From Gonapodya prolifera JEL478 (lineage: Eukaryota > Monoblepharomycota > Monoblepharidomycetes > Monoblepharidales > Gonapodyaceae): DNA of 64,000 nt. The DNA lies in NCBI GenBank assembly GCA_001574975.1, contig KQ965731.1, positions 1,175,737 through 1,239,736 of the forward strand, written 5' to 3'. Each line of letters starts with the position of its first letter. The stretch's first letter is position 1. The translations under genes and the position numbers were made by a program. The notes under the pieces are model-generated. The model ran no database searches and had not been told where the DNA came from. It was given only the letters and a program-made list of their open reading frames with translations. Positions 12,601-24,700 of the stretch are shown in pieces.

Positions 12601-13662
12601 TGGTGTAACAATCTCCTTCAGATGAATGTGCTTGAGACGGGTTTCGTACTCCCACAGGTCTTGGACCCCGATGAAGGACGGTAGCCGAGAAAAAGGTGAG
12701 CTGGATGTTTCTGAAAATTTTTTCTGGGATATGAGCTTCATTGGCCCGTTCGCGTATTGGCTAAGTATCTCCTTTTTGAGCCACAATCCTCGTGTCCAGT
12801 CAGGTCGCTCCGTAAGGGTCGAGTTGACGTAGCGAAGACACCTGACATAGTCGCCTGTGCGGAAAAGAAGGTCGCAAAGAGCCTCCAAACTCGCGAAACG
12901 AACTGCTTGCGAGGTCGCCGTCTTGGCGGTATACGTGAGGCTTTTTCGCGCAAGTGGTATGTCGTGGTGCTTGGAGGCGAGGAACGAGAGACGTGACCAG
13001 AGCGAGTAATCGGTCGAGTCGACTGAAAGCGCCTTACAAAACAAACCAGTTTTCGTGTAGTGCATGCGTGGATAGTTATGGACAGTGAGGTACAACCCAC
13101 TTTGAGAATGTACGTCATTGCGCCCGCCTCGTCCCCGTCGTCTTCCAGAACGAGCGCATAATTCTTGAACGTAACAAATTGGAGCAAGTGGATGGGCGAG
13201 GAATGGACGTTGAGCACCTGCGAATCAGGAAGAGAAAGGTGGGGTTGAGGTCTTGGCACATGAACCTGAATGATTCCCGCGATACCGACGGGCTCAAGCC
13301 TCTCCTTGCACACAGGCAGGTCCAGCAACTCTTGGTAGATCTCTTTGGCCCGATCCGTACCGCCGTGGGTCTGGAAATTGAGCGCCAGATTGAATCGACC
13401 CAACCCCATTTGCACCTGGCATCCGCGGCGCGGTAACGGGGACAGCGAGCAAAAATCCGAGCGGTTAGCACATGTGGGTAGCGGCGCATGGCGAGAGTGT
13501 GTCGCTCACCTCGGTCTCCCGCGTCAGCTGGGCTTCTTTCTTTCCAGCTGTCTCTTGGGGTGGTTCTTCATTGATCCCGATCCACTCGATCTGCCGGGCC
13601 CACGTCAGTCGATTGTCGGTGTAGGAGTACCATCGAACGGGGACTTTACCATCTTGCAGCAT
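6653..13662 (-). CDS. HIR3: HIR complex subunit Hir3 / CABIN1-like TPR protein
   Basis: Hir3 (CABIN1 in animals) is the large scaffold of the HIR/HIRA histone chaperone complex, which deposits H3-H4 outside S phase and represses histone genes in the nucleus. The gene covers about 7 kb with many short introns. Near the N-terminus, TPR-like helices read FQTHGGTDRAKEIYQELL, NYALVLEDDGDEAGA, DSTDYSLWSRLSFLAS, IPLARKSL and FRTGDYVRCLRYVN, matching the conserved CABIN1 pattern (LWYKIG...LPLARHAF...). A Lys/Arg- and acid-rich patch follows (about 12030-12250). The later part has more helical segments, for example FRMAMKSSPNEWLYVFMA, and a Ser/Pro/Lys-rich tail. The first exon starts at ATG 13662 and splices to the VQMGLGRFN exon. 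Internal exon borders are not fully resolved. It is divergent from lumazine synthase, with 109 bp between starts. Confidence 0.8.
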
Positions 13663-13771
13663 CAATTCACGAATCGGTGAGCGAATGAACTTGATTCAGA
13701 TTTTGGCCAAAGCAGAGGTTACTTGGGAACCCGGAATCGTGAGCCAAAAACACCCAGACGGAGCGACAGGT
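13663..13771. promoter_or_regulatory. Divergent promoter region (HIR3 / RIB4)
   Basis: Only 109 bp lie between the HIR3 and RIB4 start codons, so core promoters and 5' leaders must overlap or be very short. No TATA box was recognised. Inferred from layout. Confidence 0.4.
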
Positions 13772-14469
13772 ATGCAAGATAAGACTATCAAAGGTGTGTT
13801 TTCGATTCAGTCCAAGGGAAATGTGGCGAATTTTGTCGATCACGCGATCGGAACACTTGTTGAAACCGGTTTCAATTTTTCGAACTCTCTTCCGATGCCC
13901 TGCTCCACACACGACACCAGGACTCACGCCACTTGCCGAGGGCACGTTGGATGGATCATCGCTGAAAATCCTCATCAGTGAGTTTTCCCCCAAACGCATG
14001 CGATACTTCGGGGCATATGGACCGACGAAATTCCCCAGTCCACACACGCTGGAACAGCACCATCGTTGACGCGCTCGTGCAGGGGTGCGTCGAGACCCTG
14101 ACGGGCACGTACAAGGTACCTTCGTCGTCCGTGACGAAAAAGACCGTGCCGGGAGCGTACGAGCTCCCGTTCGCGTGCCAGCAGCTCATCAAGACCGGGC
14201 AGTACGACGCGGTCATTGCCGTCGGGGTGCTGATCAAGGGCGAGACGGCCCACTTTGAGTATATTGCCGAGGCGACGACCCATGGACTCATGCGTGTGCA
14301 GCTCGAGTCCGGTGGTGTGCCTGTCGTGTTTGGTGTGCTCACGGCGCTAAACGAAGAGCAGGCGCTGCTGAGGGCGGGGATCAATGTGAATGGGAAGAGT
14401 GGCCATAACCATGGCAATGACTGGGCTGGCGCGGCGGTTGAGATGGCGCTCTTGGCGAAATCGAAGTGA
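13772..14469 (+). CDS. RIB4: 6,7-dimethyl-8-ribityllumazine synthase
   Basis: This enzyme joins 5-amino-6-ribitylaminouracil and 3,4-dihydroxy-2-butanone 4-phosphate, the penultimate step of riboflavin synthesis in fungi and plants. Three exons (13772-13793, 13921-13977, 14039-14469) give an uninterrupted 169-residue protein, the usual family length. The N-terminus MQDKTIKGLTP continues to DGSSLKILIIHTRWN, the conserved first strand and substrate-binding loop. Further hallmarks are VPGAYELPFACQQL, IAVGVLIKGETAHFEYI (with the catalytic His), GVPVVFGVLT and GHNHGNDWAGAAVEMA near the end. The start was chosen because only this tiny first exon joins exon 2 in frame and gives the expected N-terminus. 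The sequence after the stop carries decayed copies of the gene's own 3' end. Confidence 0.93.
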
Positions 14470-14544
14470 ATGTAATGTATAGTCATGTATCTACTCCAAA
14501 TGGTCGTCACCCCCCGAGACATCGAAACTCCTGGAGGCGTCAGA

Positions 14545-14758
14545 ACCGGGGAATGACTGGGCGCTCCTGGCACTATCGAAATGACTAGAAGGATCCTTAT
14601 GGGTCGGCGGCGGTGGAGATGGCACTCTCGCCTTGGCAACATCAAAACGAATGAAATACATCGTCATGTTATCGGTCGAGAGACGAATTTGGCAGAATCA
14701 AAATGAATTTTACTGTATAGGCATTGTGTTATCTACACCAAAACGTTGCATGTCGCTG
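14545..14758 (+). repeat. Degenerate tandem copies of the RIB4 3' end
   Basis: After the RIB4 stop, at least three segments resemble the last codons and 3' UTR of the gene (about 14421-14495). One near 14551-14580 keeps AATGACTGGGC and CTATCGAAATGA. One near 14600-14675 keeps GCGGCGGTGGAGATGGCACT, then an AACGAATG and GTCATGTTATC run like the gene's stop region. One near 14688-14750 repeats TTGGCAGAATCAAAATGAAT and TATCTACACCAAA. Spacing and identity vary, so these are old partial duplications rather than a fresh tandem array. They appear non-coding. Confidence 0.65.
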
Positions 14759-14770
14759 TCCTCTGAACCT

Positions 14771-15497
14771 TCACGCGGTCAGGCCGCCTCGAGCAAACAT
14801 TCCTTTCAACTCCTCGCGCGACTTGGCCTCCAGTTCCTTGTGCCGCTGTCTTATCCGGTGCAGCTCCCGTGGCGGGCCGGGGTCTTTTGGGTCTATTTCC
14901 ACGCACTTGAGGGTGGAGGGAGAGGAGAGCGAGAGGGTTTGAACGAGACACCTCGCTCACGAAGGGAGTCCAAGGATTAAAATCACCTTTTTGAAATCAG
15001 CTTCGGCCAAGTCCAGTTCTTTTAGCTCGAAGTAAGCCTGTCCGCGTCGGAAAAGGGCCTTGACGGCCTTGTCGTCCACCTTGATTGCCTACAAATCGAG
15101 TTACAGGGTCATTCGCTCATCAACACAAAGGCACAAGCGGTGGGGCGACTCACCTCACCCGCTGCCCATACAGCTCGTTCAAACTTCTTGGCCTTGATCT
15201 GGCACAGAGCCATGTTGCTGTACACGACGGGAATGAGTGCCTTAATTTCCTGGGCCACCTCGGGGGTAACCGGCTCCGTGTTTGGCACGATTGTGGACAT
15301 TGCCGAATTGTCCATTCCCTTTGCGTAGAGAAGACACTGGTGGTAGTGCTGCATTGCGCGTGTGTACTCTCCGGCCTTGAGGGCCTCGTTTCCTACAGAG
15401 GGGTGAGTGTATCTCATCCCACAGGGGCGGAGTAGACACGCTTACCTTGCTCCTTGAGTGCGCGTGCCTTGCCCAGCTTGTCCGCGACCGCCGCCAT
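14771..15497 (-). CDS. TPR protein, TTC9-like
   Basis: Four exons (15497-15446, 15392-15154, 15088-14987, 14905-14771) give 175 residues. The protein is a three-repeat TPR domain: KEQGNEALKAGEYTRAMQ, then VVYSNMALCQIKAKKFERAV, then VKALFRRGQAYFELKELDLA. A helical tail follows with ELHRIRQRHKELEAKSREE and KGMFARGGL just before the stop. TPR domains of this kind commonly hold the C-terminal EEVD of Hsp90/Hsp70. The length and the MFxxGGL-type ending resemble animal TTC9 and the TPR part of cyclophilin-40/FKBP co-chaperones, but no isomerase domain is present. A co-chaperone role is inferred from the family. Its start is 185 bp from the divergent MO25 start. Confidence 0.8.
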
Positions 15498-15682
15498 CGG
15501 GGAGAACGAGGCCGAAGAGTTGGGAATGAAGGAGGGGACCGCAGCGCAACCAAAGCAGAGGGCTCTATTGGGTCATTCCTCGCAGCACAGAGTAGGAAAC
15601 GTCTCGCGTCTGCATCCGCGCCAGTCTCTAGGCAGGCCATCCGCGGCCTCGCTGCCGCCTCTCCCTTCTGTCTGCTGCCGGG

Positions 15683-17277
15683 ATGGCGTTCCTATTCAAA
15701 CCAAAGACGAGAAGTCCCCAGGACTTGGTCAGATACGCAAAGGAACTCGCGCTAAAGCTGGGCGACTCGGACACAAAGAAGGTGCGATGCATGTGTCGAT
15801 TGCCGTGGGCTCGCGTGTGCTGCGGCGACATCGCGAGAGATTCATTGATCTATTCATCACACACACACGTCAATGTTGATGGAACAGATAAACGAGGAGT
15901 TTTCGCGCACGCTGGCCGAAATAAAGCGCCTATTATATGGAGACACTGGTGAATTGGCGCGTGGCCTGGCTCGCACATGGCGCCAGCAAATGACGAGACC
16001 GTTTGTTTCTCCTCCCACCCGGACCTGATCGCCGCAGAGACGGAACCGCAGCCCGACCAGGTTGCCCAGATCGCGCAAGAGGTGTACAGCACAGACCTGC
16101 TGCAGGTCATAGTCCAGAACATTGCCCGGTTCGAGTTCGAGGCGCGCAAGGACGTCGCGTCAATTTTCAACAACCTCCTCCGCCGCCAAATCGGAACCCG
16201 CTCGCCCACCGTCGAGTACCTGCAAACCAAAGAGGCCATCTTGATCTCCTTGCTGACCGGGTACGTCTCACACAACGGGTTCCCAAACCCAAAACACCAA
16301 AACACTCTCTGAAACGACCTGAACCATGACATGAATTGCATTCCTTCCAGATACGAAAACCAAGAGATCGCGCTCAACTGCGGCATGATCCTACGCGAGT
16401 GCATCCGGCACGAGGTGCTGGCCAAGGCGCTCCTCCTCTCCCCCAACTTCTGGAAGTTCACCCAGTACGTCGAGCTGTCCACGTTCGACACGGCCAGCGA
16501 CGCCTTCGCCACGTTCAAGGATCTGCTCACAAAACACAAACAGCTGGTCGCCGACTTTCTCGACAAGAATTACGACCAGGTGAGTGTTTCCAAGCACGCG
16601 CTCCCCGGCTCTTCCATTCTCTCATCAAGACTTCCCATATCCCCGGAGTGTAGTTCTTTGAGAAGTACACGCAGCTGTTAATGTCGAGCAACTACGTCAC
16701 AAAGCGGCAGTCTTTAAAGGTACGTAATTTTTTGTTGCTGCACTTCACAAAGTTCAAATCCACCTTTAACACTTGAAAAACTTCAAAACTTTGAAATATT
16801 GACAAACACTTGACTCCGAAAGCTGCTGGGAGAGCTCCTACTGGACCGAGCCAATTTCACAGTCATGACGCGGTACATTGGCAACGCCGAGAACCTCAAG
16901 CTGATGATGAACCTCCTGCGGGACAAGAGCCGGAACATTCAGTTTGAGGCCTTCCACGTGTTCAAAGTGGGTGTCTCCTTGGAACGAGTCTTTTCCCTGC
17001 CCACCGTTTCGCGACATGTGAACAACACCCTCCATCCAAAGGTCTTCGTCGCGAACCCCAACAAGTCCAAGCCGGTGCTGGACATTCTGCAGAAGAACAA
17101 AGACAAGCTGCTCTCGTTCTTGAGCAACTTCCAGACCGATCGAACAGGTATGTCTTGCTTGGCTTTCATTCGTCGTATGAGAATCCTCGTCACCAACTCT
17201 TCCACTCCCCCACTTTAGACGACGAGCAGTTCAACGACGAAAAGGCGTTCCTGATAAAGCAAATTAGAGAATTATAG
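15683..17277 (+). CDS. HYM1: MO25/CAB39 family scaffold (Hym1-like)
   Basis: MO25 proteins are armadillo-like helical scaffolds that activate STE20/LKB1-related kinases; yeast Hym1 works in the RAM/NDR polarity pathway. The first exon reads [21 protein letters not shown], the standard MO25 N-terminus. Later exons give [90 protein letters not shown] and [18 protein letters not shown], and the protein ends in LIKQIREL. The order matches full-length MO25 with no segment missing. At least six introns are present, each with GT-AG borders and about 60-150 nt long. Confidence 0.93.
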
Positions 17278-17428
17278 CATACATAATGTAAATGAGCACA
17301 AGTGATTTTGCGAAGAAGCTGTTGCGAAATAATTCTCCGTCGCCTTCATCACATTGATCGTGGCGCGGAATCATTCAAAATCAAAAGCTCATCACCACAC
17401 CTGCACTCCAGATCATCATTCGCATCAA

Positions 17429-18207
17429 CATGTCTTGGTCCACATACGTCGAAAGCAACCTCCTGGGAACCGGCAAGGTCTCGAAGGGTAAGAATTCGCC
17501 CCGCTTCATCTCATCAAACGTCTCGAGCTCATGGACATGATCATCCCTCAAATTTTGATCGCCCCCACTTCGAACCGATCCTGTGACATCACACATATGG
17601 ATGGATCCGCTCTGCTTTTACTCTTGCTCGTGCTTATGTGCAGCGGCGATCCACGGCCACGACGGTAAACCGTGGGCGACGTCCAAAGGATTCACTGTAT
17701 GTATTGTAGTCGAGACAGCTGCTCTATGCTTCTCAAGCAGAAAGCACATGCCGCTGTCATGTGGAGAATCCGAGTCTGACCTTAAACTTGTCGTAGGTAT
17801 CCTCCGATGAGTGCGCCAAGCTCGTGAAGGGCTTCACAGACCCCAGCGCACTGCGCGCGAGCGGGCTGTTCATTGGCGGGACAAAGGTTCGGTTCATTCA
17901 AGCAAACGCTGTTCCCACGGACGGACGCTAACAGGGTGCATTGGTGTATTGCAGTTCATCCTTCTGAGGGCTGACGACCGCTCGATTTACGGCAAACAAG
18001 GCGCCACGGGGATCATCGCGGTCAAAACGAAGCAGGCTGTGCTGATTGGATTCTATCCGGAGGGCGTTCAACCTGGGGGTGAGCGTCTCCTTGAACCGTG
18101 TATTTGAGTTCCCAACCGCGCTGAACCTGCCCCCCTTCCCCCCCCCCCCAGCTGCGACAAAAGTCGTCGAAGATTTGGGAGACTACCTCATCAGTGTATC
18201 ATATTAA
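17429..18207 (+). CDS. PFY1: Profilin
   Basis: Profilin binds G-actin and poly-proline and promotes actin assembly and nucleotide exchange. The protein starts [19 protein letters not shown] and continues [67 protein letters not shown] and [30 protein letters not shown]. The N-terminal SW..Y poly-proline site and the C-terminal VVEDLGDYL helix are both intact, and the length fits the usual fungal size of about 125 residues. Several introns interrupt it; the last ends in a run of Cs before its acceptor near 18150. Its stop is 27 bp from the end of the convergent SMAP-domain gene. Confidence 0.93.
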
Positions 18208-18234
18208 GCACCGCTCCAATTACAAACGCGATTC

Positions 18235-19402
18235 CTACTCCAGCGAAATACCTCTCCCCGTTCTTCGCTGTCGCAGAAGAGCCTGCGCCCGTTCAAACTC
18301 ATTGACCAAATCGTCCTCCATCCGCCGCACCGTTGACGTGTCTGCTGGATTCCCATACTCCGATGGTTTTGCCCCCGCCCCCACAAGACCGTTCTTCTTG
18401 GCCCCCATGAGCCGCAGAAATTTGTCCCGCCGCGCTTCGTCCCCGCCCAGTGACGATGCAGAAACACTCGTCCAGTCGTTCCATCCGCCCGAGGTTGCCT
18501 GCACAGACCACATACTATGACACACGTGAAATACGAAGAGAATGCGAGCAAGAGCAGCTTACCGACTGCTTTTGAGCTTCCTTCGTGCCCGATTTCGCCC
18601 CACCCACTACTTTTTCGGAGTTGCGTTTCTTCTCCTGATTTGTAGGTGTAGGATTGGACTTGACATCGCCATCGCGGTGTGCCTTTGTCTGCAAAGGAGT
18701 TACAGATCAAAATTTCAAAACTCATAGTGCGGGACACACCTTCTTAACGTCTGATGTTTCGGGTTCGCTGGTCTCTTGGTCCGCTCCTTCTTCCCCCTCG
18801 TCTCTCCGCTTTTCCTTCTTTTTCTTCTTCTTCAATTTGGAATCAGCTTTGGTGATTGCGTCTGTACTCGACTCCTGCTCCTCCTCGCGTTTCACCATTG
18901 GCCCCCCCGTGGTATCGCCTTCTTCTGACTTTTCCTTCCGCTTTTTCTTTTTCTTGTGTGAATGTCCCTCTTGCTCGTCGCTCGCACTTGGCAACTCGGC
19001 GTCGTCCTCCTTTCGCTTTTTCTTCTTCTCCTTCACTTTCGTTTCAGCTATCACCTCCTCCTCCGTCTGCTCTTCTGAATTGTCCTTCTTCTTTTTCTTC
19101 TTCTTCTTCTTCTGTTCGCTTTCGACAACAGCTCCATTCTCATTAACCTCATCTAGTTTCCCTCCTGCACCATCGTCCAGCTCCGATGTATCCTTTCTCT
19201 TCTTCTTCTTCTTTTCTACTTTTGAATCAGCGCTGGGCTCAGGCGCTGGGGTGGATTCGTGCTTCTCAGGGTAAGTAGCAATCGAGCTCGCTTCACGATC
19301 CTTCTTCCGTTTTTCGATCGATGTGAGTGAGGTCTTCCCAGGCTCTTCATCCACCTCGGCATCTCCAGTGTCCGACTTCTTCTCCCGCTTTCTCTTTCCC
19401 AT
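18235..19402 (-). CDS. Lys-rich nucleolar-type protein with SMAP (small acidic protein-like) domain
   Basis: The protein begins MGKRKREKKSD and carries at least five lysine tracts (KKKKKRK, KKKKKKKKKDN and similar) separated by acidic Ser/Glu/Asp-rich linkers, a composition typical of nucleolar proteins. After an intron near 18735-18680 the C-terminal exons encode GWNDWTSVSASSLGG, then KFLRLMGAKKNG and a helical tail (VRRMEDDLVNEFERAQAL). The WN.W...KFLRLMGAKK signature is the SMAP domain shared by SMAP proteins and animal KNOP1. The function is poorly known; a ribosome-biogenesis or nucleolar role is an inference. The start codon is 68 bp from the divergent GGA start. Confidence 0.7.
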
Positions 19403-19470
19403 TTTGATTGGAATTTACTTTGGTCAACTTGATCGAGTACCTGAACAACACTCACACACCCTCTGTCAAC
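19403..19470. promoter_or_regulatory. Very short divergent promoter region (SMAP-domain gene / GGA)
   Basis: Only 68 bp separate the two start codons. The sequence contains ATTGG (an inverted CCAAT core) near 19406-19411. It must serve both genes unless unseen upstream exons exist. Confidence 0.35.
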
Positions 19471-21686
19471 ATGGAGAGAATAGAGGAATGGCTTGGCTCC
19501 GGTGGCCCAAAGGTTCAAAACTGGAAGCTTGAGGGAATGATCGGTATGTACCGTCGTCTTGCATGATGGCCGAGACAGACTAGCGAACATATCCTGCCAA
19601 GACACCGCTACGGATCACAATCGATGGGAGGCTGATCTTAATTTGAACATGGAGATCTGTGAGCTCATAAATAAAAAAGGCAGTGGATGGTAAGATGGTG
19701 CTTCCGCCAACGCGTTCACATCGCAATTCATTGTTGTTGCATCGTTGTTGACTCGCAAGGCCTCGAGATGCTGCATTATTGACACTTAGAGTGATTAGTA
19801 ACAAGAGTCAACAGTCCGGACTATTAGCACTCACTGTAAGTACCGCGCGTGAGAGCAGAAGAATAGATTCGCGAGTAATTACACTTGTCTATCTGTTTGA
19901 AGCTGCTGGACAATCTCGTCAAGAACTGTGGTATGCCGTTTCAAATGCAAGTGGGATCAAAAGAGTTTCTCGGTGCTCTTGTCAAAAATCTGCCGGAAAT
20001 TCCACCAGTACGTCGCACATCTCTTATCGCAGCAATGAAACTTTCACTCGAAGCTTCTTTGCACGTAGCCCATCCCAAATGCGCTTCAGTATAGAATTCT
20101 TGAACTCCTTCAGGAATGGAACGCCACTTTGGCCGAAGGAAGATATGCCGAAGACTTCCGGAACGTTCGGGCTGTTTGGAACTATCTCCAGTACAAGGGA
20201 TACCGTTTGACAAGCAACTTTGATGCTAACACAAGTGTTCTCAAAGACAAAGAAGTACTCAGGAGTGAAAAGGAAATGGAAGATGAGGACAGGAAGCACC
20301 ATGAGGCAAAGCTGCAGGAACTCCTCCGACGAAAGACACCAGAAGCACTCGCCGAGGCAAATGAATTAATGAAAACACTTGCAGGATATGTGAGCACTGA
20401 ACAGTGGTCGGTCATCGGACCATGCTCAATGTAACCGTTCGCACTAGGACTTTGATTCGCGTCCAGACTACAAAGGAAAATTCCTTCAAGATCTGGACAA
20501 GCTTGAAAAGAGGGCGGAAGAGCTCAAGAATTCTCTTAATGCGGCAACCTCGCTTGTCGGTGACACGAAAATAATGGACCTGTACGACGCGTGCAAGGGA
20601 GCGCAAAACAAGATCCAAAAGTGGTTGCGAGAGGAAACCGATCCAGAGTCCACTTCCCGACTGCTGGCACTGAACGACCTCCTCAATGATGTGTTGCGGG
20701 AGTACGACGCTCGCAAACTCGGAAAGTCTGGTCCGGAGTATCATTCCCCAGCATTTTCAGCAAAAGCTCCTGCAACGACGAGTGTTGTACCGGCTGTAGC
20801 GCAACTCACCCGCCCTATACCTCCTCCCCTTGTTTCATCAGGTAGGTTTGAGTGCCGCCAATGTCATCGAGGTGACGAGGCAGAATTAACCGGATGACCT
20901 ATGTTTGGTAGCCCAATCAAACCCCATGGATGATTTGCTCGGGATCTTCTCTGGCCCTGATTCGATGGCCAAGCCCCTCAAACTTCCACCTTTGCCATCG
21001 AACAGTTCCGCGGGTACGTACTACCTGTGCCGCACATAATTCTGCAGGGACTGTAATGAACCTACGTCACCTGTTCCAGCTGCCTCCGCGTCCCTCGCAA
21101 ATCCATTCTTATCCTCGCCTGGCTTCTATGCTCCAAATTCTGCAACACTACAACATGGCCAACCACACAGCTCCCCCGAGGGTTTGTTCAACTTCCCATT
21201 GGAGAGTATCTCTGTGAACTAAACGCCAATTTCTCTCACTCAAAGTGATGATTTATGACAAAAGTGGGCTCCGTATCACATTGCGGCGGACGAAGGAACA
21301 GATGATGTCGTCATACCTTGCAAACTTCTTCAACACCACCCCGATTGTGATTAGTGGAGTGAATTTGCAAGTCGCAGTCCCGAAGGTGAGCCACGTCGTG
21401 GATTTCCGAGGGGGAAGTGCGCAAGGTTTGTAAGCATACATTTCGACCCGCATAGACAATGCAAGTACTCCTGGATCCAATTTCCTCCCCCTTCATTCCA
21501 CCAATGAATCAATCTGCAGTGACCCAGACTTTTCGGGTTTCAAATGCGGGAAGCGTGAGCAAATCTTCACGCGTCAGCTTAATAGTCTCTCACTGTGTTT
21601 TGTAGACCGAACCTTTGCGATTTAGAGTTGGTTACCTCATTAATGGAGTTCAGATGTCGGAGCAATGGGAGTTCAATGGTTTCTGA
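19471..21686 (+). CDS. GGA adaptor (VHS-GAT-GAE), Golgi-to-endosome clathrin adaptor
   Basis: GGAs are monomeric clathrin adaptors that sort cargo from the trans-Golgi network to endosomes under Arf control. The N-terminus holds a VHS domain: NRWEADLNLNMEICELINKK, SQQSGLLALTLLDNLVKNCG, KEFLGALVKNLPEIP and EWNATLAEGRYAEDFRNVRA. A GAT domain follows with two long helical segments, SEKEMEDEDRKHHEAKLQEL and QDLDKLEKRAEELKNSLNAA, then SRLLALNDLLNDVLREYDA. A Ser/Pro hinge (about 20740-21230) leads to a gamma-adaptin ear: MIYDKSGLRITLRR, FFNTTPIVISGVNLQVAVPK, FRVSNAGS, PLRFRVGYLINGVQ and the terminal EFNGF. All three domains are present in the normal order, with many short introns. Confidence 0.88.
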
Positions 21687-21772
21687 AAAGATGGCAGTAG
21701 TGTAAGTTTAGTACTACTCTTCTGTACTGGATTACTGTTATGTACTTGATCAATGAGAACAATCCAAGATAG

Positions 21773-24700
21773 ATGATTGCGTGGGGACCAGCAACCTATC
21801 GGCCTCCAGCGCAGGATCTAGCACGTGTATCAAAGTTTTCCCCCCCATCCGCGCGCTCGTCTGACTCCAAATCTCAAAGTACTGGCGAAAACAGTGCAAA
21901 CCACTCGATCACTTTTACGGATGAACGATCTCAGATGACCGCCGAAGCAAATTCGATTCAACGACTTATTCTCCAACTTGATGCGCCATCCGACCTGGGT
22001 GATTCTCGAATTCTCCGGCGGTCGCCGGTGGGAGTTAACCCCCGCCATTCGACAACAGCACAATCACGCTCGCAGCCCGCATCCAATCATTTTTTTCACG
22101 ATACAAGTACCGTTGATGACGAGCGGTCTTCGGACGCAGCATTGGATGCTGGACACCAGGATTTTATGAGTTCTCTGGACATGGATTTCGGCTCCAAGCT
22201 TGACGGATTTGGTGAAGATGGACTCAATGTGAATGGAAATCGCTATTCGGTAGCTTCTGATGATTGGAAACGGACAGATGATGTGATGGGGACGACTGAT
22301 GTTTCGCGAAGGATGAATGGTGGACTACCCATGCCTTCTGACAATGGTCAACACGTCGCACACCAAATACGGATGGGGGAATTCGAAAGTACCATGGGAG
22401 CGGTTGTAGAGTCTGATGGTATTACTGACCTTCAGCGTGCATTCGAACAACCCATTGAACTGGACGAAGACGAGTTGGGAGTTCTCGAGGAAGAACGTTA
22501 CACAATAACTGCTGGCTACGAAAGGAGAGAAAATTGCTCTCCTGTGACAAATGGTTTCTTCGTGGAATCCTCTGCAGCTCCGGTTGACAAGGGATTCAGG
22601 CAAAGCATTGGGGGGGCCTACCATCCTGCATCCCACACTGACAATCGGGTCGTTGAAATTCATCCACCGTCCACCGGACAACCACCCCCAACTTTGAAAG
22701 GCGTACAGGAATCTTGTGTACTGTCCTCCTCCAGCGTGCGTCCAACCATGTCATATGATGGTCGGCGATCGCTCACTCCAACGATGCAACGGGATGGAGA
22801 ACTTCGGCCCCTCCAAAATCCTTCTCCAGAACTCTCAACATCTTTTCAAACTCGCGTCAATCCCATGGGAGCTACTCGCTCCCCCACTTCAGGACACTCA
22901 ATGACACGTTCGACTGGAACATACTACACAACGCCGCAGGCTGGCTTCGGCAGTGACCTCCCAGCCAATCCACTGATAGAAGTGAAAAATCTACGGGAAG
23001 TGAATGATATGCTCAAGCGGACGAGTGATGAAGCAAGGAGAGCGCTTGGTAAGGTTACCCTCACACTTCCGCACCACATATGATCCCGAAACCGGCCGCT
23101 CCACCTGCAACCCAAAATAGATGCCGCTGTGTACGAAAAAGAGAAGGCGATAATGTTGCTAAAATCAGAGAACGAAGCGAAGGTGGAACAACTCAAGGTA
23201 CGAGGGTTCCGAGTCAATTTTGAGAAGGACGTCTGTATATCAGTTCCCTCACTCATACATACAGAGGGAGTCCCTGACGCAGATCACAGCTCTTCAAACC
23301 CAAGTCACACAGCTTCAGTCCGATCTCCTTCTTTCTCGTACATCTACAGCGAATGTCACATCCATCCGGGCGACCTTGCAGCGTGAAAAGGAGCTTGACA
23401 TTCTCACCGCTCGCAAAGAAATTCTGGCACAAAAAGAGAAACAGCTCCAAGATCTCCGTAGAGATATGAACGAGGAAGTGGGGAGAGTCCATAAAGAGTG
23501 GAAGGAGCGCGAGAAGCTCTGGAAGCAGGAGAAGGACATGCTACAAGAAGACTCCATGGACAAGGATGTCGAACTCAGTAGGCTGCGGACTGAATGTGCG
23601 GCGTTACAGAGAGAAACGGAGAAGATAAAAGAACAATGGGTACTGAAACCTTCGACAAGAGACGTTGGCACTTCAGTTGTAGACCCTAGAATCACGGAAC
23701 TGGAGCGGGAGGCGAAGAGGAACTTGGATAATGCCGATGCAATGAAGCGAAAACTGAGACAGGCACTTGCCGAAACGTCTGACCTCTCTTATGAGAGCAC
23801 CGATAGCCTTGTTGACGTTTTGCTGGAGAAGTATAATGCCCAAGCGAAAATGATCTCTAAACTTGAAGCCGACCTCCATGGTAAAGAACAAGTCATTTCC
23901 TTCCTCAGACGGGAGCATCCAGGCATCCTATCAAATAAAGTTGCTGAAGTCCGGTCAGCAATGGGGCGAGCGCATAGCCAGGAGCTCCAGTCGCTGCAAG
24001 TTACTCACGCAGAAGAAATCTCCACTATCCGAGCGACCCACGATTCTTATGTGCAACGGCTCCGCGCAGAGCACGCTGCACAGGTCGATCAATTTGAGTG
24101 CACAATTCAGGAGCTGAGCTCTCAGATCGACCAACTGCATAGTTCCCCGCGGGCTCCCAAGAGCATGGAAGAATTTGTTAGAATGTATCCACGAGAGTTG
24201 GGCTCGTACCGAGCTCAAATCGACTCGGACCATCACCGTGAAATGGACGACGTCCTGGCAAGGCACCAACAGGACAATGCGGTGATGGAGGAGAGTTTTG
24301 ACAAAGAAAAGAGGGAGTTGATTGGGAAACATTCTCAGGATATCCAAGAGGCTGCTGCGCGCATCAAAGCTCACTGCTCTATGGCATATGAATCTGCAGT
24401 CGCAAAGCTCAAGAATGAGTATGGCAGACTCGAGAAGCGACTGAGGGCGAAGCTCGATCAAGAAAAGGGCGCGATTTTGGATAGGGCGGCGCAGGAGGTT
24501 AATGCAGCACGTGCAGAATCTGAGAAGTCACACCAAATGCTTGAAGCTCAAGTCACGCAGGGTGTGGAGGAGCACGTCGCACGAATTCGGAAGGAAGTTC
24601 GAGAGCAATGCAGAAAGGAAGAAGAATCCAAGTGGCAGTCGCGCACGATCGAGCTCGAGGTGCGTTTCTAAGCAATGCTTACGAAAAATAATTGCCTTTA

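Noticed and set aside
18654-19274. Plus-strand Ser/Phe-rich open frame
   Set aside because: It is the antisense of the lysine tracts of the SMAP-domain protein; long Phe/Ser runs are the mirror of AAG/GAA codons.
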